This document shows positions 7,167 to 15,255 of a DNA stretch of 33,368 nucleotides, piece by piece. The notes under the pieces were generated by a model, which had not been told where the DNA came from, ran no database searches, and saw nothing but the letters and a program-made list of their open reading frames with translations. Location: NCBI GenBank assembly GCA_964555065.1, contig CAZKRB010000031.1, positions 1 to 33,368 of the forward strand. The letters run 5' to 3'. The stretch is from Syntrophus sp964555065. GTDB taxonomy: Bacteria; Desulfobacterota; Syntrophia; Syntrophales; Syntrophaceae. The first letter of the stretch is position 1. Each line of letters opens with the position of its first letter. The translations under genes were made by a program, and so were the position numbers.

Positions 7167-8540
7167 TTAGTTCTTCTTCAGGAGCTGGTCTTCGATTTCC
7201 TGGAGGGTGGTTTTCAACTTGGAATCCGTCTCCAGCTGTTTGCGGATTTTATTGTTGGCGTAAATCACCGTGGAATGATCCCGGCCTCCGATTTTTTCTC
7301 CGATGTCGGGAAAGGAGTTTCCCGTCAGCTTCCGGGCCAGGTACATCGCCGCCTGCCTTGCCAGGGCGATATTCTTGCTTTTGCTCTGGGACTTGATTTC
7401 GGAGATTTTCACGTTGAACCGGGCCGATACCGCCTTGAGAATATCTTCGAAGGAAACTTCGTTGGTTTCCCGCTGCTTGATGATGTCTTTGAGGACTTCC
7501 TTGACCAGGTCCAGATCGATGTTCCTTCCCGTGACGGAAGAATAAGCGGCAATCCGGACAAGAAAACCCTCCAGTTCCCGGATGTTGGACTCGGCGTGGG
7601 AGGAGATGTAATAGGCCACGTTCGTCGGGAGCAGGATGTTGTTTTCCTGTGCCTTTTTTTCCAGGATGGCGATCTTGGTTTCAATCTCCGGCGGCTGGAT
7701 GTCGGCGATCAGGCCCCACTCGAAGCGGGAGCGGAGACGGCCCTCCAGGTTGGGAATGTCCTTGGGAAATTTGTCGCTGGTGACGACGATCTGTTTCCCT
7801 GAATCATGGAGAGTATTGAAGGTGTGGAAGAATTCCTCCTGTGTTCTCTCCTTGCCGGCAATGAACTGGATGTCGTCCATCAGCAGGCAGTCGATGTTGC
7901 GGAACTTTTCCCGGAACTGCGGCATCTTGTCGTACCGGATGGAGAGGATCAGTTCGTTCATGAACTCCTCGGCGGAGACGTAGACGACGTTCATGCCGGG
8001 ATAAATGGACATGCACAAAAGCCCGATGGCGTTGAGGAGATGCGTTTTTCCCAGGCCGACCCCTCCGTAGATGAACAGGGGGTTGTAGTTTTTGGCCGGC
8101 TGTTCGGCGACGGCAACGGAAGCCGCATGGGCGAACTGATTAGAAGAGCCGACGACGAAGCGTTCGAAACTGTAATTGGGGTTCAGGGTCGGATGGACTT
8201 TGGGGCGCAGGTTTTCTTTCGGAAGCTGCTCCAAGATTTTTTTCTTCCGTGTCGGATGGGGGGCGCCGGGATTTTGGTCCCCTTCCTGCTGAATGACAAA
8301 ATCGATCCCGAATTCTTTTCCCGCCGTGGCGGAAAGGGCCTCGGAAATCACCTCCCGGTAGTTTTCCGTCAGCCAGTCCTTAAAAAACTTGTTCGGCACC
8401 GATAAACGGGCGTGAGAATCCTCCATCGCGGCCACTTTGAGCGGACGGATCCACGTCTCAAAATTCTGCGGACTTATTTTTTCTTTAATGATTTTAATGC
8501 TTTCTTCCCAGAGCTGATCCACTTTGCGATACCTGTCCAC
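7167..8540 (-). CDS. dnaA: Chromosomal replication initiator DnaA
   Basis: 457 aa. It binds DnaA boxes, oligomerises with ATP and opens oriC. Domain I is at about 8-85 (LWEESIKIIKEKISPQNF... TWIRPLK), followed by a short linker. The AAA+ core has Walker A GGVGLGKTH (159-167) and Walker B LLMDDIQFI followed by GKERTQEEFFHTFN. The C-terminal helix-turn-helix carries the DnaA signature GGRDHSTVIYANNKI. The longest ORF begins with GTG at 8540, but no ribosome site precedes it, because a perfect 13-bp-arm palindrome abuts that codon. A second in-frame GTG at 8522-8520 has AGG about 9 nt upstream and begins just before the conserved domain I, so it may be the true start. The two boxes upstream suggest autoregulation by DnaA. 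Confidence 0.97.
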   Translation of the reverse strand: MDRYRKVDQLWEESIKIIKEKISPQNFETWIRPLKVAAMEDSHARLSVPNKFFKDWLTENYREVISEALSATAGKEFGIDFVIQQEGDQNPGAPHPTRKKKILEQLPKENLRPKVHPTLNPNYSFERFVVGSSNQFAHAASVAVAEQPAKNYNPLFIYGGVGLGKTHLLNAIGLLCMSIYPGMNVVYVSAEEFMNELILSIRYDKMPQFREKFRNIDCLLMDDIQFIAGKERTQEEFFHTFNTLHDSGKQIVVTSDKFPKDIPNLEGRLRSRFEWGLIADIQPPEIETKIAILEKKAQENNILLPTNVAYYISSHAESNIRELEGFLVRIAAYSSVTGRNIDLDLVKEVLKDIIKQRETNEVSFEDILKAVSARFNVKISEIKSQSKSKNIALARQAAMYLARKLTGNSFPDIGEKIGGRDHSTVIYANNKIRKQLETDSKLKTTLQEIEDQLLKKN

Positions 8541-8568
8541 ATGCTTATCAACAACTGTTGATAAGCAT
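8541..8568. promoter_or_regulatory. Palindromic pair of DnaA boxes abutting the dnaA start
   Basis: A perfect inverted repeat with 13-nt arms (ATGCTTATCAACA and its complement) and a 2-nt centre. Each arm holds TTATCAACA, one base from the DnaA-box consensus (8545-8553 and 8556-8564). A weaker third match lies at 8533-8541. It fills the position of the dnaA leader, so it may be part of oriC or an autorepression operator. If transcribed, it would form a stem directly at the annotated GTG start. Confidence 0.65.
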
Positions 8569-8628
8569 TGATAAAATGATCCTGTCGAAGTTGAAGCCGG
8601 GGTTCGAAAACGCTCCCGCCCCGAGAGG

Positions 8629-9486
8629 CTATTCGGGTGGGTTTAACAGCACCAGCAGGCGGTCCCGCTCCTCGGAAGAGGAATAGCGAATCTCGATTCT
8701 GCCTGATTTTTTTCCCTGCCGAATGAAGACAGAAGTTCCCATCCTGGACGAGAGGGCGGTTTCGAGCTTCCTCAAGTGAGGGCTCTGCTCGCTCCGGTGG
8801 CGGCGAGGCTCTTCCAGGGGCTGACGCGCATTCTGGACCAGGCGTTCCGTTTCCCGGACGCTGAGCTGCTTTTTCAGGATGAGATCAAGGCACTGGAGCC
8901 GGTCTTCCCTGCGCTCCAGGCCAAGCAGGGCGCGGGCATGACCGGGGGAAATCCTTTTTTCGATCAGGGCCGCCTTGATCGGATCCTCCAGCTTCAGGAG
9001 CCTCAGGGTATTGGCGATGGTGGAACGGTCTTTTCCCACCCGCAGGGAGATTTCCTCCTGGGAAAGACCAAATAGATCCATCAGGGTGCGATACGCCGCC
9101 GCCTCTTCCAAGGCATTCAACGCCGAGCGCTGGATGTTCTCGATGAGAGACAGTTCGGCCACTTCCGCGTCTTCCGCCTTCCGGATCACGATGGGGACTT
9201 CCGCCAGCCCGGCCTCCTTGGCCGCCCTCCAGCGGCGCTCTCCCGCAATGATCTCATAGCCGGCCTCCAGGGGCCGGACGATGATCGGCTGCAAAAGACC
9301 GTTTTTCCGGATGGAAGCCACAAGGCTCTGGTGCTCCTCATCGCGGAAGTCCTTCCTCGGCTGAAAGCGATTGGGAACCAGCTCTTCAATGTCGCAGCGG
9401 AGAAAAGAGGGGATTTCGGTCAGGTCGTCAAGGATATCGGGGAGAATTGCCCCCAGCCCCTTGCCGAGAATGTTTTTGGGCGGCAT
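8629..9486 (-). CDS. parB: Chromosome-partitioning protein ParB (Spo0J/Noc family)
   Basis: 285 aa, typical for chromosomal ParB. The N-terminal CTP-binding/clamp domain shows PNRFQPRKDF (38-47), GLLQPIIVRP, box II GERRWRA (82-88) and ENIQRS (116-121). The helix-turn-helix spans about 139-165 (GLSQEEISLRVGKDRSTIANTLRLLKL, split here for length), followed by a variable linker and a C-terminal dimerisation region ending LLVLLNPPE. ParB loads at parS sites as a CTP-gated clamp and is moved by ParA. The parA stop codon touches its ATG (0 nt gap), so the two are one operon. A consensus parS is found in this window at 23119-23138. Confidence 0.96.
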   Translation of the reverse strand: MPPKNILGKGLGAILPDILDDLTEIPSFLRCDIEELVPNRFQPRKDFRDEEHQSLVASIRKNGLLQPIIVRPLEAGYEIIAGERRWRAAKEAGLAEVPIVIRKAEDAEVAELSLIENIQRSALNALEEAAAYRTLMDLFGLSQEEISLRVGKDRSTIANTLRLLKLEDPIKAALIEKRISPGHARALLGLERREDRLQCLDLILKKQLSVRETERLVQNARQPLEEPRRHRSEQSPHLRKLETALSSRMGTSVFIRQGKKSGRIEIRYSSSEERDRLLVLLNPPE

Positions 9487-10257
9487 TTAGATCCTCTTGC
9501 TGTTCAGGACTTCCTGGGCCAGTTCCATATAGGAAACGGCGCCCCGGGATTTGATGTCGTAATAAATAATCGGAAGCCCGTGGCTGGGGCACTCCGAAAG
9601 GCGGACGTTGCGCGGAATGACGGTTTTAAATACGTGGCTGCCGAAATGGCTGCGCACATCCTCGCTGACGCGGCGGGAAAGCAGGTTCCGTGAATCGAAC
9701 ATGGTCAGCAGGATGCCTCCCAGGGAGAGGAGAGGATTCAGCCGCGTCTTGACGCGTTTCAGGGTGCTCATGAGATGTCCCAGGCCCTCCATGGCGAAGT
9801 ACTCGCACTGAAGGGGCACGATGACGGAAGAAGAGGCCACCAGGGCGTTGAGCGTCAGAAAGCCCAGGGAGGGCGGACAGTCCAGGATAACGAAGTCGTA
9901 GGCCGAGTCCAGTTCCCGGATGAGCTTTTTCAGCCGTTTTTCCCGCTCCTCCAGGGAGGCGAATTCCACCTCGATTCCCACCAGATCCTGAGTGGCGGCT
10001 ACGGCATCGAGATAGGGAATGCAGGTCGGCAGGATCACATCCCGTAGGGGGACCTTGGAACTCAGGGCGGCATAGAGATTTTTCTCTCCGCTCTTTTCCC
10101 GGTCGATCCCGACGCCGCTGCTCGCATTGCCCTGAGCGTCGCAGTCGATCAGCAGCGTTCTTTTTTCAGCGGACGCAAGAGTCGCGGAAAGGTTGATGGC
10201 GGTCGTCGTTTTTCCGACCCCGCCTTTCTGATTGGCAATGGAGATGATTTTACGCAT
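9487..10257 (-). CDS. parA: Chromosome-partitioning ATPase ParA (Soj)
   Basis: 256 aa from the chosen ATG (10257). The sequence opens RKIISIANQKGGVGKTTTA, the deviant Walker A motif of the ParA/MinD family at residues 11-18, and carries LLIDCDAQGNAS (A' motif) and DFVILDCPPSLG (Walker B). The frame stays open 23 codons further upstream, but those residues are unlike the family and I exclude them. No strong ribosome site is visible at either start. ParA dimerises on the nucleoid with ATP and pulls ParB-parS complexes. It is the first gene of parAB, and the 170 nt upstream hold its promoter and an 8-bp inverted repeat. Confidence 0.96.
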   Translation of the reverse strand: MRKIISIANQKGGVGKTTTAINLSATLASAEKRTLLIDCDAQGNASSGVGIDREKSGEKNLYAALSSKVPLRDVILPTCIPYLDAVAATQDLVGIEVEFASLEEREKRLKKLIRELDSAYDFVILDCPPSLGFLTLNALVASSSVIVPLQCEYFAMEGLGHLMSTLKRVKTRLNPLLSLGGILLTMFDSRNLLSRRVSEDVRSHFGSHVFKTVIPRNVRLSECPSHGLPIIYYDIKSRGAVSYMELAQEVLNSKRI

Positions 10258-10365
10258 GGGAATGTCAACCGGTTTTTCTTCGTGCCTTCTGGACTGTGAA
10301 GCGGAGCAGAAACTAGCACAAAACAAGTGGTTTGAGAAGGAGTATTTTTATTAATGAGTGACAGG

Positions 10366-10384
10366 TATTTATGAGCCATAAATA
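10366..10384. repeat. Inverted repeat upstream of parA
   Basis: A perfect 8-bp inverted repeat (TATTTATG / CATAAATA) with a 3-nt centre, about 109 nt before the parA ATG, in an AT-rich stretch of the rsmG-parA gap (10258-10427). It has the size of an operator half-site pair. There is no U-tract beyond it, so a terminator is less likely. It may also be a chance AT palindrome. Confidence 0.3.
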
Positions 10385-10427
10385 ATAAATTATGCGTTTA
10401 TTTCCCTTTTTTTCGGGTGCGGGAAGA

Positions 10428-11141
10428 TCAGGAAATAGACTTTCGAAAGATGAGAAGGACACGGGAGTCTCCCGCCAGGGGAAGAGTCAGGCGGCGTTCT
10501 TCGGCCAAGGCGAGGCCCCAGTCTGCAAGTTGGCCCTGGACCTCTTCTAATTCCCGGGAATAATTAGCCCCTTTCATGGCGATGATCACCCCTTCGGGCG
10601 TCATCAGCTCTTTTCCCCACCGGAGGTACTCGGGAAGTTTCAGGGCGGCTCGGGAGACCACCATGTCGAAGCCGTGGCGGAAGGCGTCCCGTTCCGCCAG
10701 GTTTTCGACCCGTTCCTGAAGAACTTCCAGTTCCCCGAGGTCCAGCAGCCGGCGCAGGGATTTCAGAAAGGACGCCTTTTTCCGCGACGCCTCCACCAGC
10801 GTGACCTGCAGCCGGTTCAGAGTGATCTTCAAAGGAATCCCCGGAAATCCTCCCCCGGTGCCGATGTCGATCAGCCGTCCGTCGGGGAGGGGAAGGCAGG
10901 GGATCAGGGTCAAAGAATCGAGGAAATGTCTGAGAAAAATCTCCTGGGGGGATTCGGCGGAGGCGATCAGATTGAACTTGGAATTCCAGAAGGCAAGTTC
11001 CCGATAATAGAGGAGGAAACGGTTTACCTGTGCATCCGATAAGAAGATCTGAAGCTCGGCGGACGCTTCCCGGAGAGCCTGGCCCCAGGCTGCCGGGTTG
11101 GCGGGGTTGCGTTCCGGCGACTTGAGATTGAAATTTTTCAA
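10428..11141 (-). CDS. rsmG: 16S rRNA (guanine-N7)-methyltransferase RsmG (GidB)
   Basis: 237 aa from the TTG at 11141. RsmG makes m7G527 in 16S rRNA; its loss gives low-level streptomycin resistance. The AdoMet-binding motif DIGTGGGFPGIPLKI is clear, preceded by the family block FWNSKFNLIA...FLRHFLDSL and followed by VVSRA. The frame is open to another TTG at 11210, but that codon lacks a ribosome site, while the TTG at 11141 follows GGGGG at 7 nt. The start is therefore my choice rather than certain. It lies upstream of parA in the common rsmG-parA-parB order (170 nt gap) and is divergent from the methyltransferase gene at 11371. Confidence 0.93.
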   Translation of the reverse strand: MKNFNLKSPERNPANPAAWGQALREASAELQIFLSDAQVNRFLLYYRELAFWNSKFNLIASAESPQEIFLRHFLDSLTLIPCLPLPDGRLIDIGTGGGFPGIPLKITLNRLQVTLVEASRKKASFLKSLRRLLDLGELEVLQERVENLAERDAFRHGFDMVVSRAALKLPEYLRWGKELMTPEGVIIAMKGANYSRELEEVQGQLADWGLALAEERRLTLPLAGDSRVLLIFRKSIS

Positions 11142-11370
11142 AAAAATACCCCCTGTGTAAAAGGCTTCGGGAAATCCCTTTCGAAGAGATGATTTTCCGG
11201 CGGGGAACAAAGGGGAGAACGTTTCACCGCGGGGATTTTGGATCTTTGAACTTTTCTTTTCCCCGGAAAAGGATTAAGGTTCGCCTTCCCCTATCTAGGG
11301 CAGGCCGGGGCGCGTGTCAACCGGCATCTTGGCAAAGGCGGACGGAAGGGACCGAAGGGGTCGCGAAGGA

Positions 11371-12108
11371 ATGATTCTAAAGACCACCAGGGAACATCTT
11401 GCGGTCGTTTTGAACCGGCCGAAATATGCGGGCAACATCGGTTCGGCGGCGCGCTGCGCCAAGAACATGGGGGTGGAGCGGCTCATCGTGGTGAGCGACC
11501 GGTCGTACCCCCAGGAAGAGATCCGGCAGATGTCCACCCACCTGGCCGCCGACGTGGTCGATTCCATCGTTTACTGCCGGGAGTTGGGCGAGGCCCTGTC
11601 AGGGTTCAACTATGTGGTCGGTACGACGGCGCGGCTGGGTCTGGCCCGGGGACCCGTGGTCACTCCCCGGGAAATGGCGGAAGCGGTGGCGGATATTTCC
11701 CGGGAAAACGAGGTGGCCCTTCTCTTCGGGCCCGAGGATACGGGCTTGACCAACGAGGACCTGCGCTACTGCCAGACGGTGGTTTCCATTCCCACCTCGG
11801 AGCGGTTCCGGTCGCTCAATCTCTCCCATGCGGTCATGATCCTCTGCTACGAAATCGCCGTGGCGGAAAGGGGGATGCCCGAGCGCTTCACCCCGAAGCT
11901 GGCCTCGTCCCGGGAACTGGAGGGGATGTACGGACACCTGGGCGAGATGCTCCGGGAAATCGGTTTTCTGAATCCGGAAAATCCCGAGTACTGGATGATG
12001 CACCTCCGGCGGCTCTTTTCCCGGATCCGCCTGACCGCCAAGGAAGTCCGCATCGTCCGGGGGATCTGCCGCCAACTGTCCTGGTACCTGCACCAGAAAA
12101 GGACTTGA
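11371..12108 (+). CDS. TrmH-family (TrmJ-like) tRNA/rRNA 2'-O-methyltransferase
   Basis: 245 aa from the ATG at 11371 (E. coli TrmJ is 246). It is a SPOUT-class AdoMet-dependent ribose 2'-O-methyltransferase. Motif 1 is seen as LNRPKYAGNIGSAARCAKNMG (split: NRPKYAGNIG, then SAARCAKNMG), motif 2 as LLFGPEDTGLTNEDL, and motif 3 as SLNLSHAVMILCYE, the trefoil-knot cofactor site. The C-terminal 80 residues (FSRIRLTAKEVRIVRGICRQL) resemble the TrmJ dimer extension, which in E. coli acts on position 32 of tRNA. The frame is open to a GTG at 11314, but the extra 19 residues are not family-like. AAGGA lies right at the ATG, and GGGG about 10 nt upstream. A weak hairpin (TTTCCC/GGGAAA) follows the stop. 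Confidence 0.9.
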   Translation: MILKTTREHLAVVLNRPKYAGNIGSAARCAKNMGVERLIVVSDRSYPQEEIRQMSTHLAADVVDSIVYCRELGEALSGFNYVVGTTARLGLARGPVVTPREMAEAVADISRENEVALLFGPEDTGLTNEDLRYCQTVVSIPTSERFRSLNLSHAVMILCYEIAVAERGMPERFTPKLASSRELEGMYGHLGEMLREIGFLNPENPEYWMMHLRRLFSRIRLTAKEVRIVRGICRQLSWYLHQKRT

Positions 12109-12246
12109 CTTTCCCTTTGGGGAAACTTATGAGTCTTCAAATTAACCCTGATGCCCGGTGCGGGAACAACGAAGAACGAAAATAATCAATCACTTGGATT
12201 TTTTCATACGATATGAACAGGGGAATATTCTCAGGGAGGTTGCGTC

Positions 12247-13449
12247 ATGCCCGGTTTTGAACTGATGGGTCCCGAAGAGCTCAAGGAAGTGCTGGAGGTC
12301 ATGGAGACAGGTGTCCTGATGCGCTATGGTTTTGACGTCGAAAGGAAAGGCGTTTTCAAGGTCCGGCAGTTCGAGGAGGAATTCGCCCGTTACTGCGGCG
12401 CGGGATACGCCCTGGGGGTAACGTCCGGTTCCTCGGCGCTCAAGATCGCCCTCACCGCCCTGGATGTCGGTCCCGGCGATGAAGTGCTCGTTCCGGCTTT
12501 CACTTTCCTGGCCACCTGGGAAGCGGTCCTCGAAGTGGGGGCGATTCCCGTCATGACGGACATCGATGACACCCTGAACCTGGACCCCACCGATATGGAG
12601 CGCAAGATTTCTCCCTCTACGCGAGCGGTCATCCCCGTGCACATGTGCGGCTCCGGCGCCCGCATCGACCGGATCGTGGAAGTGGCCCGCCGGCACAGCC
12701 TCCTCGTCCTGGAGGACAACGCTCAGGGCTGCGGCGGTTCCTTCCAGGGGAAGAGGCTTGGCACCTTCGGCGATATGGGCATCTTCAGCTTCGATTACTA
12801 CAAGACCATGACCACCGGCGAGGGCGGCATGCTGATCACCAACAGCGAAACCCTCTATCACCGGGCCGACGAGTACCATGATCACGGCCATGACCACAAT
12901 CCGAAGGTCAGCCGGGCCATGGAAGGGCGGTCGATCCTGGGGTTCAATTACCGGATGAACGAGCTCCAGGGGGCGTTGGGGCTGGCCCAGTTGCGGAAGC
13001 TGGACACCATGATCGCCGAGCAGCGGAAGAACAAGGCGGCGATCAAAACCATGCTGTCCGCGGTAAAGGGAATCAAATTCCGGGAACTTGCCGATCCCGA
13101 AGGCGATACGGCCACCTTCCTGGCCTTCAACCTCCCCGACGAAGGCGCAGCGGAGAAATTCCAGCGGGCCCTGAGCGCCGGCGGCCTCGACACGGTCTGC
13201 TACAAGAGAAACGCCTGGCATTACCTGCCGAACTGGGAGCACTTTTTGGCTCAGTCAACGGCCAACTCGAAAAAGTATCCCTTTACCAGCCCCCTGAACA
13301 AAAGAACAGTGTCCTACAATCGTGAGGATATCCCCCGGGCGGAGGACCTGCTGGGCCGGACCCTGGTGATGGGGATCAACATCCGGATGTCCGAGGAGCG
13401 GATGGCGCAGATCCGGCAGGCCATCGAGAAGGCCGCCGCCGTCCTTTAA
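12247..13449 (+). CDS. DegT/DnrJ/EryC1-type aminotransferase, KdnA-like (Kdo8N synthesis)
   Basis: 400 aa PLP-dependent sugar aminotransferase. The Schiff-base lysine is K186 in SFDYYKTMTTGEGG; D157 in VLEDNAQGCGG is the usual Asp to the pyridine nitrogen; GVTSGSSALKIAL (57-69) is the phosphate-binding block. The start MPGFELMGPEELKEV and the DHGHDHNPKVSR loop followed by GFNYRMNELQGALGLAQLRKLD resemble, from memory, KdnA of Shewanella, which aminates C8 of oxidised Kdo. Its position two genes before kdsB supports that role. The partner oxidase KdnB is not in the window. The alternative is another nucleotide-sugar aminotransferase. A GGGAGG site lies 8 nt before the ATG. This is the first gene of a three-gene operon with hldD and kdsB. 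Confidence 0.88.
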   Translation: MPGFELMGPEELKEVLEVMETGVLMRYGFDVERKGVFKVRQFEEEFARYCGAGYALGVTSGSSALKIALTALDVGPGDEVLVPAFTFLATWEAVLEVGAIPVMTDIDDTLNLDPTDMERKISPSTRAVIPVHMCGSGARIDRIVEVARRHSLLVLEDNAQGCGGSFQGKRLGTFGDMGIFSFDYYKTMTTGEGGMLITNSETLYHRADEYHDHGHDHNPKVSRAMEGRSILGFNYRMNELQGALGLAQLRKLDTMIAEQRKNKAAIKTMLSAVKGIKFRELADPEGDTATFLAFNLPDEGAAEKFQRALSAGGLDTVCYKRNAWHYLPNWEHFLAQSTANSKKYPFTSPLNKRTVSYNREDIPRAEDLLGRTLVMGINIRMSEERMAQIRQAIEKAAAVL

Positions 13450-13474
13450 CTTTCAAACGGAAGGAGAACGCATC

Positions 13475-14449
13475 GTGTATATCGTCACCGGCGGCGCCGG
13501 TTTTATCGGCAGCGCCTTCGTCTGGAAGCTGAACGAGGAAGGGATCGACGACATCCTGGTGGTGGACCACCTGGGCGAGTCGGAGAAATGGAAGAATCTC
13601 GTCAACCGGCGTTATTCCGATTATGTGCACAAGGAAGACTTCTGGCACATGCTGGACGAGGATGCGCTCCATGGGGAGAAAATCGAGGCCGTCGTGCATC
13701 TGGGGGCCTGTTCCTCCACGACGGAGCGCAACGCCGATTACCTCATGGACAACAACTTCCATTACACCTGCACCCTGGCCCAGTGGGCGGCCAACCACGG
13801 CATCCGGTTCATCTATGCCAGCTCGGCGGCCACCTACGGAAACGGTTCGCAGGGATTCGCCGATGATCGGGAGGGGATTGCCAAACTCCGGCCCATCAAC
13901 ATGTACGGCTATTCCAAGCAGCTCTTCGACCTCTGGGCGATCCGGCAGGGGCTGCTCGACCGGCTGGCGGGAATCAAGTTCTTCAATGTCTTCGGCCCCA
14001 ATGAATACCACAAGGATGACATGGCCAGCGTCATCTTCAAGTCCTTCCACCAGATCCGGGAGACGGGCAGGGTGCAGCTCTTCAAGTCCTATCACCCCGA
14101 CTATGCCGACGGCGGCCAGATGCGGGACTTCGTTTACGTGAAGGACTGCGTGAACATCCTCTGGGAGTTGGTCCAAAACCCGGAAGTCAACGGGATTTTC
14201 AACCTGGGGACGGGAAAGGCGCGAACCTGGAATGACCTGGTGAACTCCGTGTTTGCCGCGATGGGCCTTCCGTCAAGGATCGAATACATTGACATGCCGG
14301 AATCCCTCCGCGGGCAGTACCAGTACTTCACCGAGGCGCGGATGGACAAACTGCGGGCGGCCGGCCTGGAGGCGACATTCTCCCCCCTGGAAGACTCCGT
14401 GGCCGATTACGTGCGGAACCACCTGCAGGCCGCAGATCCTCACCTGTAA
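13475..14449 (+). CDS. hldD: ADP-L-glycero-D-manno-heptose 6-epimerase
   Basis: 324 aa (E. coli 310). It is an NADP-dependent SDR enzyme that inverts C6 of ADP-D-glycero-heptose for the lipopolysaccharide inner core. The Rossmann motif TGGAGFIG is at 5-12, SSAATYG at about 116-122, and the catalytic Y144-x3-K148 in MYGYSKQLFDLW. The family block FFNVFGPNEYHKDDMASV (split: FFNVFGPNEY, then HKDDMASV) is specific to HldD among the epimerases. The start is GTG with GGAGAA upstream; it sits 25 nt after the aminotransferase and 23 nt before kdsB. Confidence 0.95.
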   Translation: MYIVTGGAGFIGSAFVWKLNEEGIDDILVVDHLGESEKWKNLVNRRYSDYVHKEDFWHMLDEDALHGEKIEAVVHLGACSSTTERNADYLMDNNFHYTCTLAQWAANHGIRFIYASSAATYGNGSQGFADDREGIAKLRPINMYGYSKQLFDLWAIRQGLLDRLAGIKFFNVFGPNEYHKDDMASVIFKSFHQIRETGRVQLFKSYHPDYADGGQMRDFVYVKDCVNILWELVQNPEVNGIFNLGTGKARTWNDLVNSVFAAMGLPSRIEYIDMPESLRGQYQYFTEARMDKLRAAGLEATFSPLEDSVADYVRNHLQAADPHL

Positions 14450-14472
14450 AAATAAGGAAGAAGGAAGCCGGA

Positions 14473-15222
14473 ATGGAAATCGTCTGTATAATCCCCTCGC
14501 GCTACGGCTCGAGCCGCTTTCCCGGCAAACCCCTGGCCGACCTCTGCGGCAAGCCGATGATTCAGCATGTCTACGAAGGGGTTCTGCAATCGGGCCTCGT
14601 TTCCGCAGCGGCGGTGGCCACCGATGACGACCGGATTTACGAAGCCGTCCGGAAGTTCGGCGGCACGGCGATCATGACGGCGGAAAGGCACCGCTCGGGC
14701 ACAGACCGCATCGCCGAAGCGGTGGACGCGCTGGAACTGGACGATGGGGATATCGTTGTCAATGTCCAGGGGGACCAGCCCATCTTCGAACCGGCTCACA
14801 TCGACGAGGTGACCCGCCCCCTCCGGGAGGATCCCTCCCTGCCCATGGCGACCCTCATCTACCGGATCGTCCGCCAGGAGGAGATCACCCATCCCAATGC
14901 GGTCAAGGTGGTGTTCGACGCGAACTTCAACGCCCTCTACTTTTCCCGGTCCACGATCCCCTACGTCCGGGACGACCGCCATCCCATCGCCTATTTCAAG
15001 CATCACGGGATCTACGCCTACCGACGGGGCTTTCTGCGCACCTTCACCGCCCTGGAAGAGGGAAAGCTGGAGGCCGTCGAATCGCTGGAGCAGCTGCGCG
15101 CCCTGGAATTCGGTTATCGGATCCGCGTGGTCGAAACCTCCCGGGACTCCGTGGAAGTGGACACCCCCCAGGAGCTGGCCCGGGTCCGGGACATTCTGCT
15201 GGGACGCGCCCGATCAATCTGA
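14473..15222 (+). CDS. kdsB: 3-deoxy-manno-octulosonate cytidylyltransferase (CMP-Kdo synthetase)
   Basis: 249 aa (E. coli 248). It activates Kdo with CTP to CMP-Kdo before transfer onto lipid A. Visible motifs are IIPSRYGSSRFPGKPLAD (nucleotide loop, 6-23), GKPMIQHV, VATDDDRI, RSGTDRIAEA, the metal/CTP-binding NVQGDQP, PNAVKVVFD, LYFSRSTIPY, HHGIYAYRRGFL and the ending VDTPQELARVR. Next to a KdnA-like aminotransferase it may prefer the 8-amino analogue Kdo8N, as reported for the Shewanella enzyme; the sequence alone does not show this. A GGAAG site precedes the ATG. Confidence 0.95.
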   Translation: MEIVCIIPSRYGSSRFPGKPLADLCGKPMIQHVYEGVLQSGLVSAAAVATDDDRIYEAVRKFGGTAIMTAERHRSGTDRIAEAVDALELDDGDIVVNVQGDQPIFEPAHIDEVTRPLREDPSLPMATLIYRIVRQEEITHPNAVKVVFDANFNALYFSRSTIPYVRDDRHPIAYFKHHGIYAYRRGFLRTFTALEEGKLEAVESLEQLRALEFGYRIRVVETSRDSVEVDTPQELARVRDILLGRARSI

Positions 15223-15255
15223 TGAAACTAAACAGAGGACGTTCCTGTATCTTTA

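Noticed and set aside
14120..14140. Sequence TTTACGTGAA in hldD as a possible second parS
   Set aside because: It lacks the full CACGTG centre and the palindromic arms; several mismatches to the consensus.
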